Positions 54,151-62,974 of a stretch of DNA of 64,000 nt are shown here, in pieces. The notes beneath the pieces were generated by a model. The model was not told the DNA's origin and did no database searches. It saw only the letters and a list, made by a program, of their open reading frames with translations. Location of the stretch: NCBI GenBank assembly GCA_024235255.1, contig JACKMT010000002.1, forward strand, positions 372,001 through 436,000, written 5' to 3'. How positions within the stretch are numbered: the stretch's first letter is position 1; every line of letters begins with the position of its first letter. This DNA comes from Chromatiaceae bacterium (GTDB lineage Bacteria; Pseudomonadota; Gammaproteobacteria; Chromatiales; Chromatiaceae). The position numbers were made by a program, and so were the translations under genes.

Positions 54151-54546
54151 TTAATGCGCTTCTGACTCGATGAAGCCGGCGTAAGCATCCGCATCCATCA
54201 GTTCGTCGATATCGCTTTCGTCACTGATCTCCACTCTGAACAACCAGCCATCACCGTAGGCGTCTTCATTGACCGTCTCAGGTGCATCCTCCAACGTCTG
54301 GTTGACTGCCACCACCTCGCCTGACACCGGACTGTAGATATCGGAAGCCGCTTTAACCGATTCCACCACCGCACACTCACTGCCTGCGGTCAGCGTCTCA
54401 CCCACTTCGGGCAGCTCCACGAATACCAGATCGCCCAGCTGTTCTTGGGCATGATCGGTGATCCCTACAAAAACAGTGCCGTCCCCTTCATCCCTAACCC
54501 ATTCGTGACTTTTAGCGTATTTAAGCTCAGTTGGTATATTGCTCAT
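54151..54546 (-). CDS. gcvH: Glycine cleavage system H protein
   Basis: GcvH carries the aminomethyl group on a lipoyl arm. The 131-aa protein is canonical: KYAKSHEWVRDEGDGTVFVG at the start and the lipoylation motif VESVKAASD with Lys65. The 44-bp gap upstream to the ubiI-type gene leaves no room for gcvT, which in E. coli precedes gcvH. Confidence 0.96.
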   Translation of the reverse strand: MSNIPTELKYAKSHEWVRDEGDGTVFVGITDHAQEQLGDLVFVELPEVGETLTAGSECAVVESVKAASDIYSPVSGEVVAVNQTLEDAPETVNEDAYGDGWLFRVEISDESDIDELMDADAYAGFIESEAH

Positions 54547-54590
54547 GTTTTATCTCCTTGGATAACAGTGAGACGAGGAACTCTGCCCGG

Positions 54591-55838
54591 TCACCGCTTC
54601 AGCGCCTGGCTGTATTGGCCGGCCAACAGTGGTAACTCTCCCGTCAACCCCATGGCTCGGCGCATTAAAAAATGTTTGAGTGGTCCTGAGGCATCCGCCA
54701 GATCAAGACCAAGATTGCGCACCAGGCTCAGCGCCTGATGGTCGTTGCTGAAGAGCTGTTTAAAGAGATCCATTAATGTCAGCATCTCCAGGTTGTTTCC
54801 CTTTCTGGCACGCTCGTAACGCCGCAGTGTCGCCCAGCCACCGAGAGGGCGCCCTGCAGCGGCCGCGTCCCGCAGAAGATCGGCCATCACTGCGGCATCG
54901 AGAAATCCCAGGTTGACGCCCTGACCGGCCAGTGGATGAATGCCGTGTGCGGCATCCCCGATCAAAGCGACCCCTTCGGCTATGTAGCGGTCCGTATGCC
55001 GCCGGGCCAGCGGAAAGACGCCGCGAGGCCCCACCTTTTCTATCGCGCCGAGCACACTTTCACTGGCTGATTCCAGCTCCCTGCAAAATTCGGGACCATC
55101 AAGCTGCATCAGATATTCAGCCTGTGCCGGCAGCGTGGACCAGACGATCGAGCAACTGCCATCGTTTATCGGGAGGAGCGCCAGCGGGCCGGTCGGCATA
55201 AAGCGCTGCCTGGCGATTTCACCGTGGTGTTTTTCCGGCTGCACGGTGGCAACGATGGCGTGCTGATTGTAGCTCCAGCCGCTGGTCGCGATGCCCGCCA
55301 ACTCCCTGACCTTGGAGTTGGCACCATCTGCAGCGACAATCAGCTGGGACGCAATCCGCTTGCCGCTGCTCAGTTCGAGCCATGGCTGCTCGCCGCCGAG
55401 TTCCATCCTGTGCACGCTGTCGGGACAGAACTTGTGCAGGTTGTCCGATTGACTCAGACGCTCCCACAGTGCCAGCTGCGTCACCCGGTTTTCCACGATA
55501 TGCCCGAGATCCGGCTCCCCGATTTCGGCAGCATCGAACGCGATACTGCCGCTGCCGGTAGCATCCCATACATACATGCCACGGTATGGAGTGATACGCA
55601 TTTCCGCCATGCGGTGCCAGACACCCAGGTTTTCCAGGATGCACTGAGAAGCACGGGTCAGCGCGGAAACCCGCAGATCCACTTCGTCCCGGGACCATCC
55701 GGCAGCAGGCTCACACTGTTCCACCAACGCCACGCGGAGCCCCTGCTGGGAGAGCGCGCAGCCAAGCGCGCCGCCAACCATACCTGCACCAACAATGGCG
55801 ACATCGCAAACGCAAGTTTCACTGCAGTTAACGGTCAA
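54591..55838 (-). CDS. ubiI: UbiI/VisC-type FAD-dependent ubiquinone hydroxylase
   Basis: The 415-aa flavoprotein belongs to the UbiH/UbiF/UbiI family. Motifs are the N-terminal GAGMVGGALGCALSQQGLRV, the DG segment VAADGANSKVRELAGI, and LIGDAAHGIHPLAGQGVNLG. The start is TTG 55838: a stop lies two codons upstream, and the dinucleotide fold begins about 13 residues later. It overlaps the ubiH stop by 11 bp. UbiI against UbiF specificity is not decidable; position matches visC/ubiI of E. coli. Confidence 0.87.
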   Translation of the reverse strand: MTVNCSETCVCDVAIVGAGMVGGALGCALSQQGLRVALVEQCEPAAGWSRDEVDLRVSALTRASQCILENLGVWHRMAEMRITPYRGMYVWDATGSGSIAFDAAEIGEPDLGHIVENRVTQLALWERLSQSDNLHKFCPDSVHRMELGGEQPWLELSSGKRIASQLIVAADGANSKVRELAGIATSGWSYNQHAIVATVQPEKHHGEIARQRFMPTGPLALLPINDGSCSIVWSTLPAQAEYLMQLDGPEFCRELESASESVLGAIEKVGPRGVFPLARRHTDRYIAEGVALIGDAAHGIHPLAGQGVNLGFLDAAVMADLLRDAAAAGRPLGGWATLRRYERARKGNNLEMLTLMDLFKQLFSNDHQALSLVRNLGLDLADASGPLKHFLMRRAMGLTGELPLLAGQYSQALKR

Positions 55839-57054
55839 GGCTCAGTCCCCGCGCAAGCCGTGGCAGTCTGCCGTTGATTCCCATAAATTGCCGCGCCAAT
55901 ATCCGCTTCGCGGGCGGCAACAGATCCAGTGCCAGCATCCCAAGATCGCGCGCGATGCGCACCGGCAGCAGCGGGTTAATAAACAACCTTACCAGACCGT
56001 CGGTCACCAAAGAGGCCGCTTGCTGGTCACGCCTGCGCCAGTCGGCGTATACCTTCAGTATTGCCAGGGCGCCGAGATCCTCTCCGTTGCGGCTGGCTTC
56101 GACCAGTACATCAGCCAAAACCGCCGCATCCCTGATGCCCAGATTGAAGCCCTGTCCGGTGATCGGATGCAGCGCGTGCGCAGCATTTCCGATCAGCGCG
56201 ACACGCGGCCGGATATGCTCTTTAGCCCTTACCAGGCTCAACGGATAACTGCTGCGGCGTCCCGCCCGCTGGAACCGTCCGAGCCGGTAACCGAAGCGCT
56301 GCTGGATACGCGCCAGAAATTCGCTGTCATTCAGGGCGATCACTTCCGGGAGCTGCGCCTCGTCAACAGTCCACACCAAGCCATAGCGGCCCTCGTTTAG
56401 CGGCAGCATGGCCATCGGACCCGATTCGGTGAAGCGTTCAAATGCCGTGCCATTGGGCGGGATGCCGGGGGTTAGATTACTGATCACGGCAGCCTGACCG
56501 TAACGCCACTCCTCGACGCCGATGGCAAGGCGCTCGCGCACCATGGAGCGGGAGCCGTCGGCGGCAACCAGCAACCGGCCGCTTAAGGCAATCGCTTCAT
56601 CATGCTGCGAAATCCGCAGCTGCACAGCCTGCTCAGACACTTCGAACTCGACCAGCGATGCCGGACAAAAGAGCGTGACATCGGGTAACGCCGCAAGGCC
56701 GTGGAACAGGCACTGCCCGAGCTCCTGGCCAGTTGCGACATACCCCAGCGCATCCACATTCAGCGCCTGGTGATCCAGCCGCGTGAAGCCGAACTGACCT
56801 CGATCGGAGACGTGAATATGTCTGATCGGCTCAACATGGGCAGATAGCTCCTGCCACAGACCCATACCTTCCAGAATCAACCGGGTCCCATATGCCAGGG
56901 CAATGGCGCGATCATCGTAACTGGGCTGACGATCTGAGCTGAGCGACCAGGATTCGACCACGCCAATCTTCAGACCACAACCAGAGAGGGCGCGGGCCAA
57001 ACTTGCCCCAACCATCCCGCCACCGACGATGACCAGGTCAAAATCCAGATTCAT
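55828..57054 (-). CDS. ubiH: 2-octaprenyl-6-methoxyphenol hydroxylase
   Basis: The 408-aa flavoprotein hydroxylates the ubiquinone ring precursor. It shows VIVGGGMVGASLARALSGCG, VAADGSRSMVRERLAI, and LIGNAAHALHPITGQGFNLG with the FAD-binding Asp replaced by Asn in GNAAH, as in many UbiH. It is downstream of pepP with a 47-bp gap and upstream of the ubiI-type gene, the conserved ygfB-pepP-ubiH-ubiI order. Confidence 0.92.
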   Translation of the reverse strand: MNLDFDLVIVGGGMVGASLARALSGCGLKIGVVESWSLSSDRQPSYDDRAIALAYGTRLILEGMGLWQELSAHVEPIRHIHVSDRGQFGFTRLDHQALNVDALGYVATGQELGQCLFHGLAALPDVTLFCPASLVEFEVSEQAVQLRISQHDEAIALSGRLLVAADGSRSMVRERLAIGVEEWRYGQAAVISNLTPGIPPNGTAFERFTESGPMAMLPLNEGRYGLVWTVDEAQLPEVIALNDSEFLARIQQRFGYRLGRFQRAGRRSSYPLSLVRAKEHIRPRVALIGNAAHALHPITGQGFNLGIRDAAVLADVLVEASRNGEDLGALAILKVYADWRRRDQQAASLVTDGLVRLFINPLLPVRIARDLGMLALDLLPPAKRILARQFMGINGRLPRLARGLSLDR

Positions 57055-57101
57055 TGCTTCCGGCGACCTCCGGGCAGTTCTGCGGCATCATACGGCCGAT
57101 C

Positions 57102-58427
57102 TCACGGGCATACTCCAGCGCACCCTGCCATCGCCGCTTCTATTTCCGCCACACCTTTTGGGACATCCTTGCTCAATACTTCGCAGCCCAGCTTGGTGAC
57201 AACCACATCATCCTCAATACGAATGCCGATGTTCCACCATTTTTTTGCGACACCGCGACTGCCTTCGGGAATATAGAGGCCCGGTTCAACCGTCAATACC
57301 ATGCCGGGTTCGAGCAGCCGCCAGTTGCCGTCGACTTTGTAATCACCCACATCATGCACATCCATCCCAAGCCAATGGCCTGTGCGGTGCATATAGAAGC
57401 GTTTGTAAGCTTCGTTTTTGATCAGTGTCGGAACCCGTCCTTTGAGAATCCCCAGATCAACCAAACCCCGGGTAATAACCCGCACCGCCGCCATATGGGG
57501 ATCGTTCCAATGATTCCCCGGCCTCACCTTGGCAATCGCCGCAATCTGCGCTTTGAGGACCAGCTCATAAAGCGCCCTTTGCGCCGGTGAAAAAATACCG
57601 TTAACCGGAAATGTCCTGGTGATATCCGAGGCATAGCAATTCAGCTCACAACCGGCATCTATCAATAACAGGTCGCCATCGCGCAGTTGGTCTCTGTTTT
57701 CAATATAGTGCAATACGCAGCCGTTGGCTCCGCCGCCGACAATGGGCGAATAAGCCTGGTCGCGGGCACCGGCGGTGGTGCAGGCATGCACCAGCTCCGC
57801 CTCAAGCTGCCACTCCCCCAAGCCGGGTTTGCAGCGCTGCATGGCGCGCAGGTGCGCTTTGGCCGATATCTTTGCCGCATCGCGCATAACTTTAATTTCG
57901 GAGCGGCTTTTATAGAGCCGCATATCATGTAGATAGTGGTCCAGTGCGACAAACTCCAGCGGCCCCTGAACGCCTGTCCGGCTTTTTTCCCGTATTGCGC
58001 TGATCCACTCCGACATCTGCTTATCCAGTTCGAGACTGCAACCCATCGCATAAAATACGCGCTCGCACTGCTCCAGCATGCGCGGCAGAATCTCATCCAG
58101 ATCGCCTATCGGAAACGAGTCTTCGGCAGCGAATACCTCCTTGGCACCCTCCTGACCATAGCGGGGGCCATCCCATATCTCCTTCTCAGGATCTTTCTCC
58201 CGACAGAAAAGAACATACTCGGCCTGCTTGCGCCCTGGAATCAGCACCACCACTGCATTAGGTTCGGGAAAGCCTGTCAAATACAGAAAATCGCTGTCCT
58301 GCCGGTAGCGGTAGTAGGCATCGCGATTACGGCGCACCATAGGCGCGGAGGGCAGGATGGCAATACTCCCAGGACCCATCATGCGCATCAACTGAGTCCG
58401 GCGCCGCTTGAATTCGTTATTGGTCAT
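57102..58427 (-). CDS. pepP: Xaa-Pro aminopeptidase
   Basis: PepP removes N-terminal residues before proline with a dinuclear metal centre. The 441-aa protein has an N-terminal AMP_N domain (RRTQLMRMMGPGSIAILPSA) and the pita-bread domain whose metal ligands lie in LLIDAGCELNCYASDITRTF, HRTGHWLGMDVHD, VLTVEPGLYI and IRIEDDVVVT. ATG 58427 overlaps the ygfB stop by 4 bp. Confidence 0.95.
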   Translation of the reverse strand: MTNNEFKRRRTQLMRMMGPGSIAILPSAPMVRRNRDAYYRYRQDSDFLYLTGFPEPNAVVVLIPGRKQAEYVLFCREKDPEKEIWDGPRYGQEGAKEVFAAEDSFPIGDLDEILPRMLEQCERVFYAMGCSLELDKQMSEWISAIREKSRTGVQGPLEFVALDHYLHDMRLYKSRSEIKVMRDAAKISAKAHLRAMQRCKPGLGEWQLEAELVHACTTAGARDQAYSPIVGGGANGCVLHYIENRDQLRDGDLLLIDAGCELNCYASDITRTFPVNGIFSPAQRALYELVLKAQIAAIAKVRPGNHWNDPHMAAVRVITRGLVDLGILKGRVPTLIKNEAYKRFYMHRTGHWLGMDVHDVGDYKVDGNWRLLEPGMVLTVEPGLYIPEGSRGVAKKWWNIGIRIEDDVVVTKLGCEVLSKDVPKGVAEIEAAMAGCAGVCP

Positions 58428-58981
58428 TGGTGTAAGGTTCGTGTTCCCGCCAGCTCTTCGTGCACGAGCATGACCGCTACCCGGATAAATTCAGTGACCT
58501 GCATCAACGCCTCCTCTTCCTCTTCGTCTCCATCGTCCAGCGTGTCGACATTCATGCCGGCTATTTCACTGAGGTCGCGCAGTGACTCCCTGGCGTTTTG
58601 TGATAGTGCGCTGTCGTCAATGGTACCGGCGAGTCCCAGTCCGTATAGATACCCCTCGCACCAGTCACGTACTCCACAAGCTCTCAGGTGGATGGTTGTT
58701 TGGTCGGCTGGTAACAGCAACGCGAAGCTCATCCCCGGGTCCGTCAACGAAGTAAGTGTCATATCATGCAACTGCCGCAGGGCATATTGGCACTCCTCGC
58801 GCAGCAGGTCGCCCCCTTCCGTCTGCGGAAACAGCTCCGCAAACAAAAGCTCAATCGCACTTTTTGCCGCACTGCTGACAAGACCGCACAGCAGACCATG
58901 TACTTCCGAACCGCTCAATTCAAGATCGGCCGAAGCCAGGCGGCGCTCAATCTCCTCATGTCCCACTAACAGCTCTGACAT
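58424..58981 (-). CDS. ygfB: UPF0149 / YgfB-family protein
   Basis: The 185-aa helical protein matches the YgfB family: ELSGSEVHGLLCGLV near the N-terminus, CEGYLYGLGLAG, and an acidic stretch DGDEEEEEALMQVTEFIRVA. Function is not well defined; in Pseudomonas YgfB modulates gene expression. ATG 58981 gives the family start MSELL. It leads the ygfB-pepP-ubiH-ubiI operon and is divergent from zapA. Confidence 0.92.
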   Translation of the reverse strand: MSELLVGHEEIERRLASADLELSGSEVHGLLCGLVSSAAKSAIELLFAELFPQTEGGDLLREECQYALRQLHDMTLTSLTDPGMSFALLLPADQTTIHLRACGVRDWCEGYLYGLGLAGTIDDSALSQNARESLRDLSEIAGMNVDTLDDGDEEEEEALMQVTEFIRVAVMLVHEELAGTRTLHQ

Positions 58982-59097
58982 ACGCAATGCGTCTCTCAAA
59001 TCAACTTGATCGAATTTTATGGCCGATCCGGTTGGAAAAGCATAACATGCCGCGGATAACGTTGACCCGATTCATCGAGCATTCTATATTGATCCAC

Positions 59098-59331
59098 ATG
59101 AAGACCGAAGACCCTAAAGAAGAGATGGAAAAAGGCCTGGAGATCCTCGAATCTCGCATCGACGAATTGATAAAAATTGTCGATAGACTGACCCAAAACA
59201 ACCGCTCTCTGCTGACCAAACAGGAACGCCTTATCGCGGAACGCGCTGATCTGATCGATAAAACGGACATGGCAAGGATTCGGGTGGAATCGATGATCAC
59301 AAGACTCAAGTCCATGGAAACCAATCTGTGA
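59098..59331 (+). CDS. Short coiled-coil protein (TIGR02449 family)
   Basis: The 77-aa protein is almost entirely coiled coil: EILESRIDELIKIVDRLTQN and NRSLLTKQERLIAERADLID, with a ZapB-like heptad pattern. TIGR02449 members are regularly found directly upstream of zapA. Its TGA overlaps the GTG of zapA. A role in the division ring with ZapA is plausible (inference). Confidence 0.85.
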   Translation: MKTEDPKEEMEKGLEILESRIDELIKIVDRLTQNNRSLLTKQERLIAERADLIDKTDMARIRVESMITRLKSMETNL

Positions 59332-59642
59332 ATGCTCAAAATACCCCTGTCGTGGTGCATATCCTGGATAAAGAGTACCGCATTGCATGCCAGAAAGGAG
59401 AAGAGGATGGATTGCTCGCCTCTGCCAGACTGTTGGACACGAAGATGCGTAGTATCCGTTCCAGCGGCAAGGTCATAGGCAGTGACCGCATGGCCGTTAT
59501 GGTGGCTCTAAACCTGGCACATGAGTTGCTTCAACAGAAGAACAACAATACCACCACCGTTGGAACAATTAGTAAGCGCGTGCAATCTATGCAGGAAAAG
59601 ATAGATATCGCATTAAAAAACAGCAATCAACTGGAAGTTTGA
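59328..59642 (+). CDS. zapA: Cell division protein ZapA
   Basis: ZapA stabilises the FtsZ ring. The 104-aa protein has the N-terminal VVVHILDKEYRIACQKGEED, LLASARLLDTKMRSI and the C-terminal coiled coil beginning DRMAVMVALNLAHELLQQ. GTG start at 59328 within the GTGA overlap with the preceding gene. 6S RNA follows directly, the conserved zapA-ssrS-ygfA order. Confidence 0.93.
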   Translation: MNAQNTPVVVHILDKEYRIACQKGEEDGLLASARLLDTKMRSIRSSGKVIGSDRMAVMVALNLAHELLQQKNNNTTTVGTISKRVQSMQEKIDIALKNSNQLEV

Positions 59643-59667
59643 ATCGATTAGGTTTAGCCTTAGATAT

Positions 59668-59860
59668 ACGGACGTTCCCTGTAGTGTTCGTAAGCCAACC
59701 GGGTATTTTCTTGAGCCTAATACATACCCCGGGGACAGGAGGTAGCTACCCGTGTGCATGTCCGCCCCGAGCGGAAAGCCTTAGGTGGCACTGATGTTCC
59801 CACTTGGACCTTCTGGTTCAAGAACGAACGTTAGCGACGGCACCGGCGGGGAGCGTCCTC
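59668..59860 (+). ncRNA. ssrS: 6S RNA
   Basis: The stretch between zapA and ygfA has 6S RNA architecture. The closing stem pairs GGACGTTCCC (59670-59679) with GGGAGCGTCC (59849-59858). Conserved strings are GTTCGTAAGCC on the 5' side, TTCTTGAGCCTAATA, CATGTCCGCCCCGAGCGGAAAGCCTTA cut to its core around GAGCGGAAAGCCTTA, and the TTGGACCTTCTGGTTCAAG hairpin on the 3' side. 6S RNA binds and inhibits sigma-70 RNA polymerase in stationary phase. Exact ends are estimated. Confidence 0.88.
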
Positions 59861-59998
59861 TTCTTCAACCGCCAGGCTGTGACACCCCCCCTCTTCGGAT
59901 TCTGAAACTTCCCTCCATTCTGACATGGCAATGCTCCCTACCCAGAGTTTGGTCTGGCAGCATAGAGCCCACTGCCGGCTACATACAACGGCAGGTAG

Positions 59999-60634
59999 AT
60001 GTCAGTGTTAGCTAAGATGGATAGCCCCGGCAACCTTCCCGCAGCCAAGATAAGAAGAATACTGCGCACAAAACGCCGCGCTCTTTCAGCCGCCAGACAG
60101 CAGGCCAACAGCAAAGCGGCCGCCGGTCATCTCATTCGATCAGGCATATTGCTGCGTTGTCGATCCATCGCCACTTACCAAGCCAGCGATGGCGAAATTG
60201 ATCCATCTCCCATCGTACAATTTGGATTCGAGCACAAAATAAAAATGTATCTTCCGGTGCTCCGGCAGAACAGAAAACAGGCGCTCTGGTTCGTTGAGCA
60301 TCGGCCTGGGGAAGCTATGTTGAAGAACCGCTTCGGCATTAATGAGCCGATGACCATCAAACGGCGATGTATTGTGCCCTGGGCGCTGGACCTGATGCTG
60401 CTACCGCTGGTCGGCTTCGACCTGCAAGGCAACAGGATAGGCATGGGCGGCGGCTACTATGATCGCACGCTGGCCTTTCTTAACTATCGTAAATATTGGC
60501 ACAGGCCAACGCTGATCGGTATGGCCCATGATTGTCAACGCTTACCAACAATAGACGCGCGCGCGTGGGATATTCCACTCGATGGAATTTTAAGCGAATC
60601 GGGACTGCATATCGTCAATAAAAAAACAACGTGA
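59999..60634 (+). CDS. ygfA: 5-formyltetrahydrofolate cyclo-ligase
   Basis: YgfA converts 5-formyl-THF to methenyl-THF with ATP. The 211-aa protein has KIRRILRTKRRALSAARQQ at the N-terminus, YQASDGEIDPSPIV, LLPLVGFDLQGNRIGMGGGYYDRTL as the ATP-binding signature, and DCQRLPTIDARAWDIPLDGI at the end. ATG 59999; a second ATG at 60017 is possible. Location after 6S RNA is the standard one. Confidence 0.93.
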   Translation: MSVLAKMDSPGNLPAAKIRRILRTKRRALSAARQQANSKAAAGHLIRSGILLRCRSIATYQASDGEIDPSPIVQFGFEHKIKMYLPVLRQNRKQALWFVEHRPGEAMLKNRFGINEPMTIKRRCIVPWALDLMLLPLVGFDLQGNRIGMGGGYYDRTLAFLNYRKYWHRPTLIGMAHDCQRLPTIDARAWDIPLDGILSESGLHIVNKKTT

Positions 60635-60722
60635 ATTGCTGGTATTTTCGGTTCGCTTTATTATACTCAGTCGATAATATTTCATACAGAAGTCTTTCGT
60701 AGCTTCTACTAAGGGGGTTGTG

Positions 60723-61172
60723 ATGGTCGTTAAGAAAACAGCAGCGAAGAAAGGCAGCATCGCAAAGAAGAGAGTCGTCACGAAAAAGGCGACGGCAGCA
60801 ACGGCCGCAGACGCAACTGCAGCCTCTGTTCAAACCACCGTTAAAAAGAGAGTCGCTGTAAAAAAGAGACCTGTAGCAGCTTCAGCCAACACGACTAAGA
60901 AGGTCGTTAAGAAAAAGGTTTCCGCCAAAAAAGCACCTGTAACCAGAACTGCAGCTGTGACGAAGAAGGTCACTAAGAAAAAGGTCGTCGCCAAAAAGGC
61001 TGCCACGACAAAAACAGCGACAGTAAAAAAGCAGGTCACCAAGAAAAAGGTCGTAGCTAAAAAAGCTGTCGTAGCTGCAACAGGTACTGTAAAGAAGAAA
61101 GTTTCTGCTAAGAAGAAAACCCTAAGACCGAGAAAAGTAACGCCGAGAAAAAAGAGTACCTCAACCACCTGA
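60723..61172 (+). CDS. Histone H1-like Lys/Ala-rich nucleoid protein
   Basis: The 149-aa protein is made almost wholly of Lys, Ala, Val and Thr in repeated KKVTKKKVVAKKA-type units, with no hydrophobic core, like AlgP/HctB-type H1 homologues that bind DNA non-specifically. ATG 60723 follows AAGGGGG at good spacing; an overlapping GTG at 60720 is also open. A promoter-like TTGCTG/TATTAT pair (60636-60664, 17-bp spacing) lies upstream. It is probably a single-gene unit, with a strong terminator after it. Confidence 0.85.
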   Translation: MVVKKTAAKKGSIAKKRVVTKKATAATAADATAASVQTTVKKRVAVKKRPVAASANTTKKVVKKKVSAKKAPVTRTAAVTKKVTKKKVVAKKAATTKTATVKKQVTKKKVVAKKAVVAATGTVKKKVSAKKKTLRPRKVTPRKKSTSTT

Positions 61173-61187
61173 ACAAGCTTTTTCCGC

Positions 61188-61218
61188 CAGAGCCCGATTG
61201 ATCGGGCCCTGGTTTTTT
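61188..61218 (+). terminator. Intrinsic terminator after the H1-like gene
   Basis: The stem GCCCGAT (61192-61198) / ATCGGGC (61201-61207), extended by CCAG/CTGG around one mismatch, is followed by six T (61213-61218). The convergent ilvA ends at 61223, so this also separates the two transcripts. Confidence 0.88.
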
Positions 61219-61222
61219 CAGG

Positions 61223-62758
61223 CTACTCCTCGTTGCAACTGCCGCCGCAAGCAAACAACCGGTAGGCTATGTTATCTGTCTCCTCCTCGCAGGAGTAACC
61301 CAGATCACTGAGAAAGCGGCGGAAATCACGCTTCTCCTTCGCGCTTATCTGTATCCCCATCAACACCCGGCCATAAGCGGCACCGTGGTTACGATAGTGA
61401 AACAGACTGATGTTCCAGCGCTTCCCCAGCTCAGACAGAAAAGACAACAGCGCTCCGGGCCGTTCAGGAAACTGAAAACGGTAAAGCGACTCATCGTGCA
61501 ATGAAGGGGAGTGACCGCCAACCATATAGCGAATGTGCAGCTTTGCCGTTTCGTTGTCCGTCAGGTCGACCACCGGATAACCTTTTTGCCGCAAATGTCG
61601 CACCAGCTCCTCACGTTCCCGTTCACCTTGGCTCAGTTCGACACCTGCAAAAACGTGGGCATTTACCGCGTCGGCATATCGATAGTTGAACTCTGTGATA
61701 CTGCGGTGTCCCAAAGCACGGCAGAATTTCAAAAAGCTGCCCGGCTCCTCGGGAATCTCGGCTGCCAACAGCGCCTCCCGCCGCTCTCCCAACTCGGCGC
61801 GTTCTGCAACATGCCGAAGCCGATCAAAATTGATGTTCGCCCCACTCTCTATCGCCACCAGACTCTGGTCCCTGATCTCCTCCCTTGCGACATATCTCTT
61901 CAGACCGGCAATCGCGAGCGCCCCGGCCGGTTCCGCCACTGTTCGGGTATCATCAAACACATCCTTGATAGCCGCACAGATCTCATCGGTGCTGACCAGA
62001 ATCACCTCATCCACGACCTCACTTGCGACCCTGAAACTCTCCTTTCCAATCTGCCGTACTGCAACGCCATCGGCAAAAATCCCGACCTGCTTCAACACCA
62101 CCCTACGCTTGCTTGCCAGCGCACTATGCAGTGTCGGAGCATCTTCCGGCTCCACGCCGATTATCTTTACCTGAGGAAAAACGAACTTGATATAGGCTCC
62201 TATTCCTGCGATCAACCCGCCACCGCCGACCGGCACAAAAATAGCGTCTGGCGGCCCGGTATGCTGGCGCAGAATCTCCATGCCAATGGTCCCCTGACCG
62301 GCAATAACATCCACATCGTCGAAGGGATGAATGAAGCTCATACCCTTCTCTATCGCAAGTCCCTTCGAATGCTCATACGCTTCATCGTACGAATCGCCGA
62401 AAAGCACTGTTCTGGCGCCAAAACTCCTGACCGCCTCTACTTTGATCAGCGGGGTTGTTCTCGGCATTACGATCAGCGCCCGGATACCCAGCCTGCCGGC
62501 TGACATCGCCACCCCCTGGGCATGGTTCCCGGCTGACGCCGCGATCACTCCTTTCGCTTTCTCTTCGGGGGAGAGCCCGGCGATTTTGTTATAGGCGCCA
62601 CGCAATTTGAACGAGAATACCGGCTGCAGATCCTCCCGTTTCAGGAACACCCGATTACCGAGGCGTTTCGACAACCTCTGGGCTGTCTCCAGCGGCGTCT
62701 CTTTGGCCACATCATAAACCCGAGAACGCAATATTCTTTCTATGTAAGACTGGGGCAT
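61223..62758 (-). CDS. ilvA: Threonine ammonia-lyase, biosynthetic
   Basis: IlvA deaminates threonine to 2-oxobutyrate, the first step of isoleucine synthesis. The 511-aa length and two C-terminal ACT-like regulatory domains (from about residue 330: EEPGSFLKFCRALG and ERPGALLSFLSELG) mark the feedback-inhibited biosynthetic form. The PLP Lys is in FSFKLRGAYNK; SAGNHAQGVA and GGGGLIAGIG bind substrate and phosphate. It is divergent from rpiA. Confidence 0.96.
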   Translation of the reverse strand: MPQSYIERILRSRVYDVAKETPLETAQRLSKRLGNRVFLKREDLQPVFSFKLRGAYNKIAGLSPEEKAKGVIAASAGNHAQGVAMSAGRLGIRALIVMPRTTPLIKVEAVRSFGARTVLFGDSYDEAYEHSKGLAIEKGMSFIHPFDDVDVIAGQGTIGMEILRQHTGPPDAIFVPVGGGGLIAGIGAYIKFVFPQVKIIGVEPEDAPTLHSALASKRRVVLKQVGIFADGVAVRQIGKESFRVASEVVDEVILVSTDEICAAIKDVFDDTRTVAEPAGALAIAGLKRYVAREEIRDQSLVAIESGANINFDRLRHVAERAELGERREALLAAEIPEEPGSFLKFCRALGHRSITEFNYRYADAVNAHVFAGVELSQGEREREELVRHLRQKGYPVVDLTDNETAKLHIRYMVGGHSPSLHDESLYRFQFPERPGALLSFLSELGKRWNISLFHYRNHGAAYGRVLMGIQISAKEKRDFRRFLSDLGYSCEEETDNIAYRLFACGGSCNEE

Positions 62759-62974
62759 CTCGCTTCCTTAAGTATCGTGCTGCATCAAACCAAACTGCCT
62801 TCGACCGCGCTTTTCATGCAGGGGAGCCTGAACTATTTTGGCACCCTTAGCCGTTGTTCTGTTTTCCAACAGTTGATGATGTCACATCCGTACCTGATCT
62901 CTCTGATCCCGAATGACAATGAACAGAGCCAACGGTATCATAAATCAATAATATTCAAAGACAGGGGGGTTGAA

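Noticed and set aside
61511..62503. 330-codon plus-strand frame opposite ilvA
   Set aside because: It is antisense to canonical ilvA and has no domain signature.
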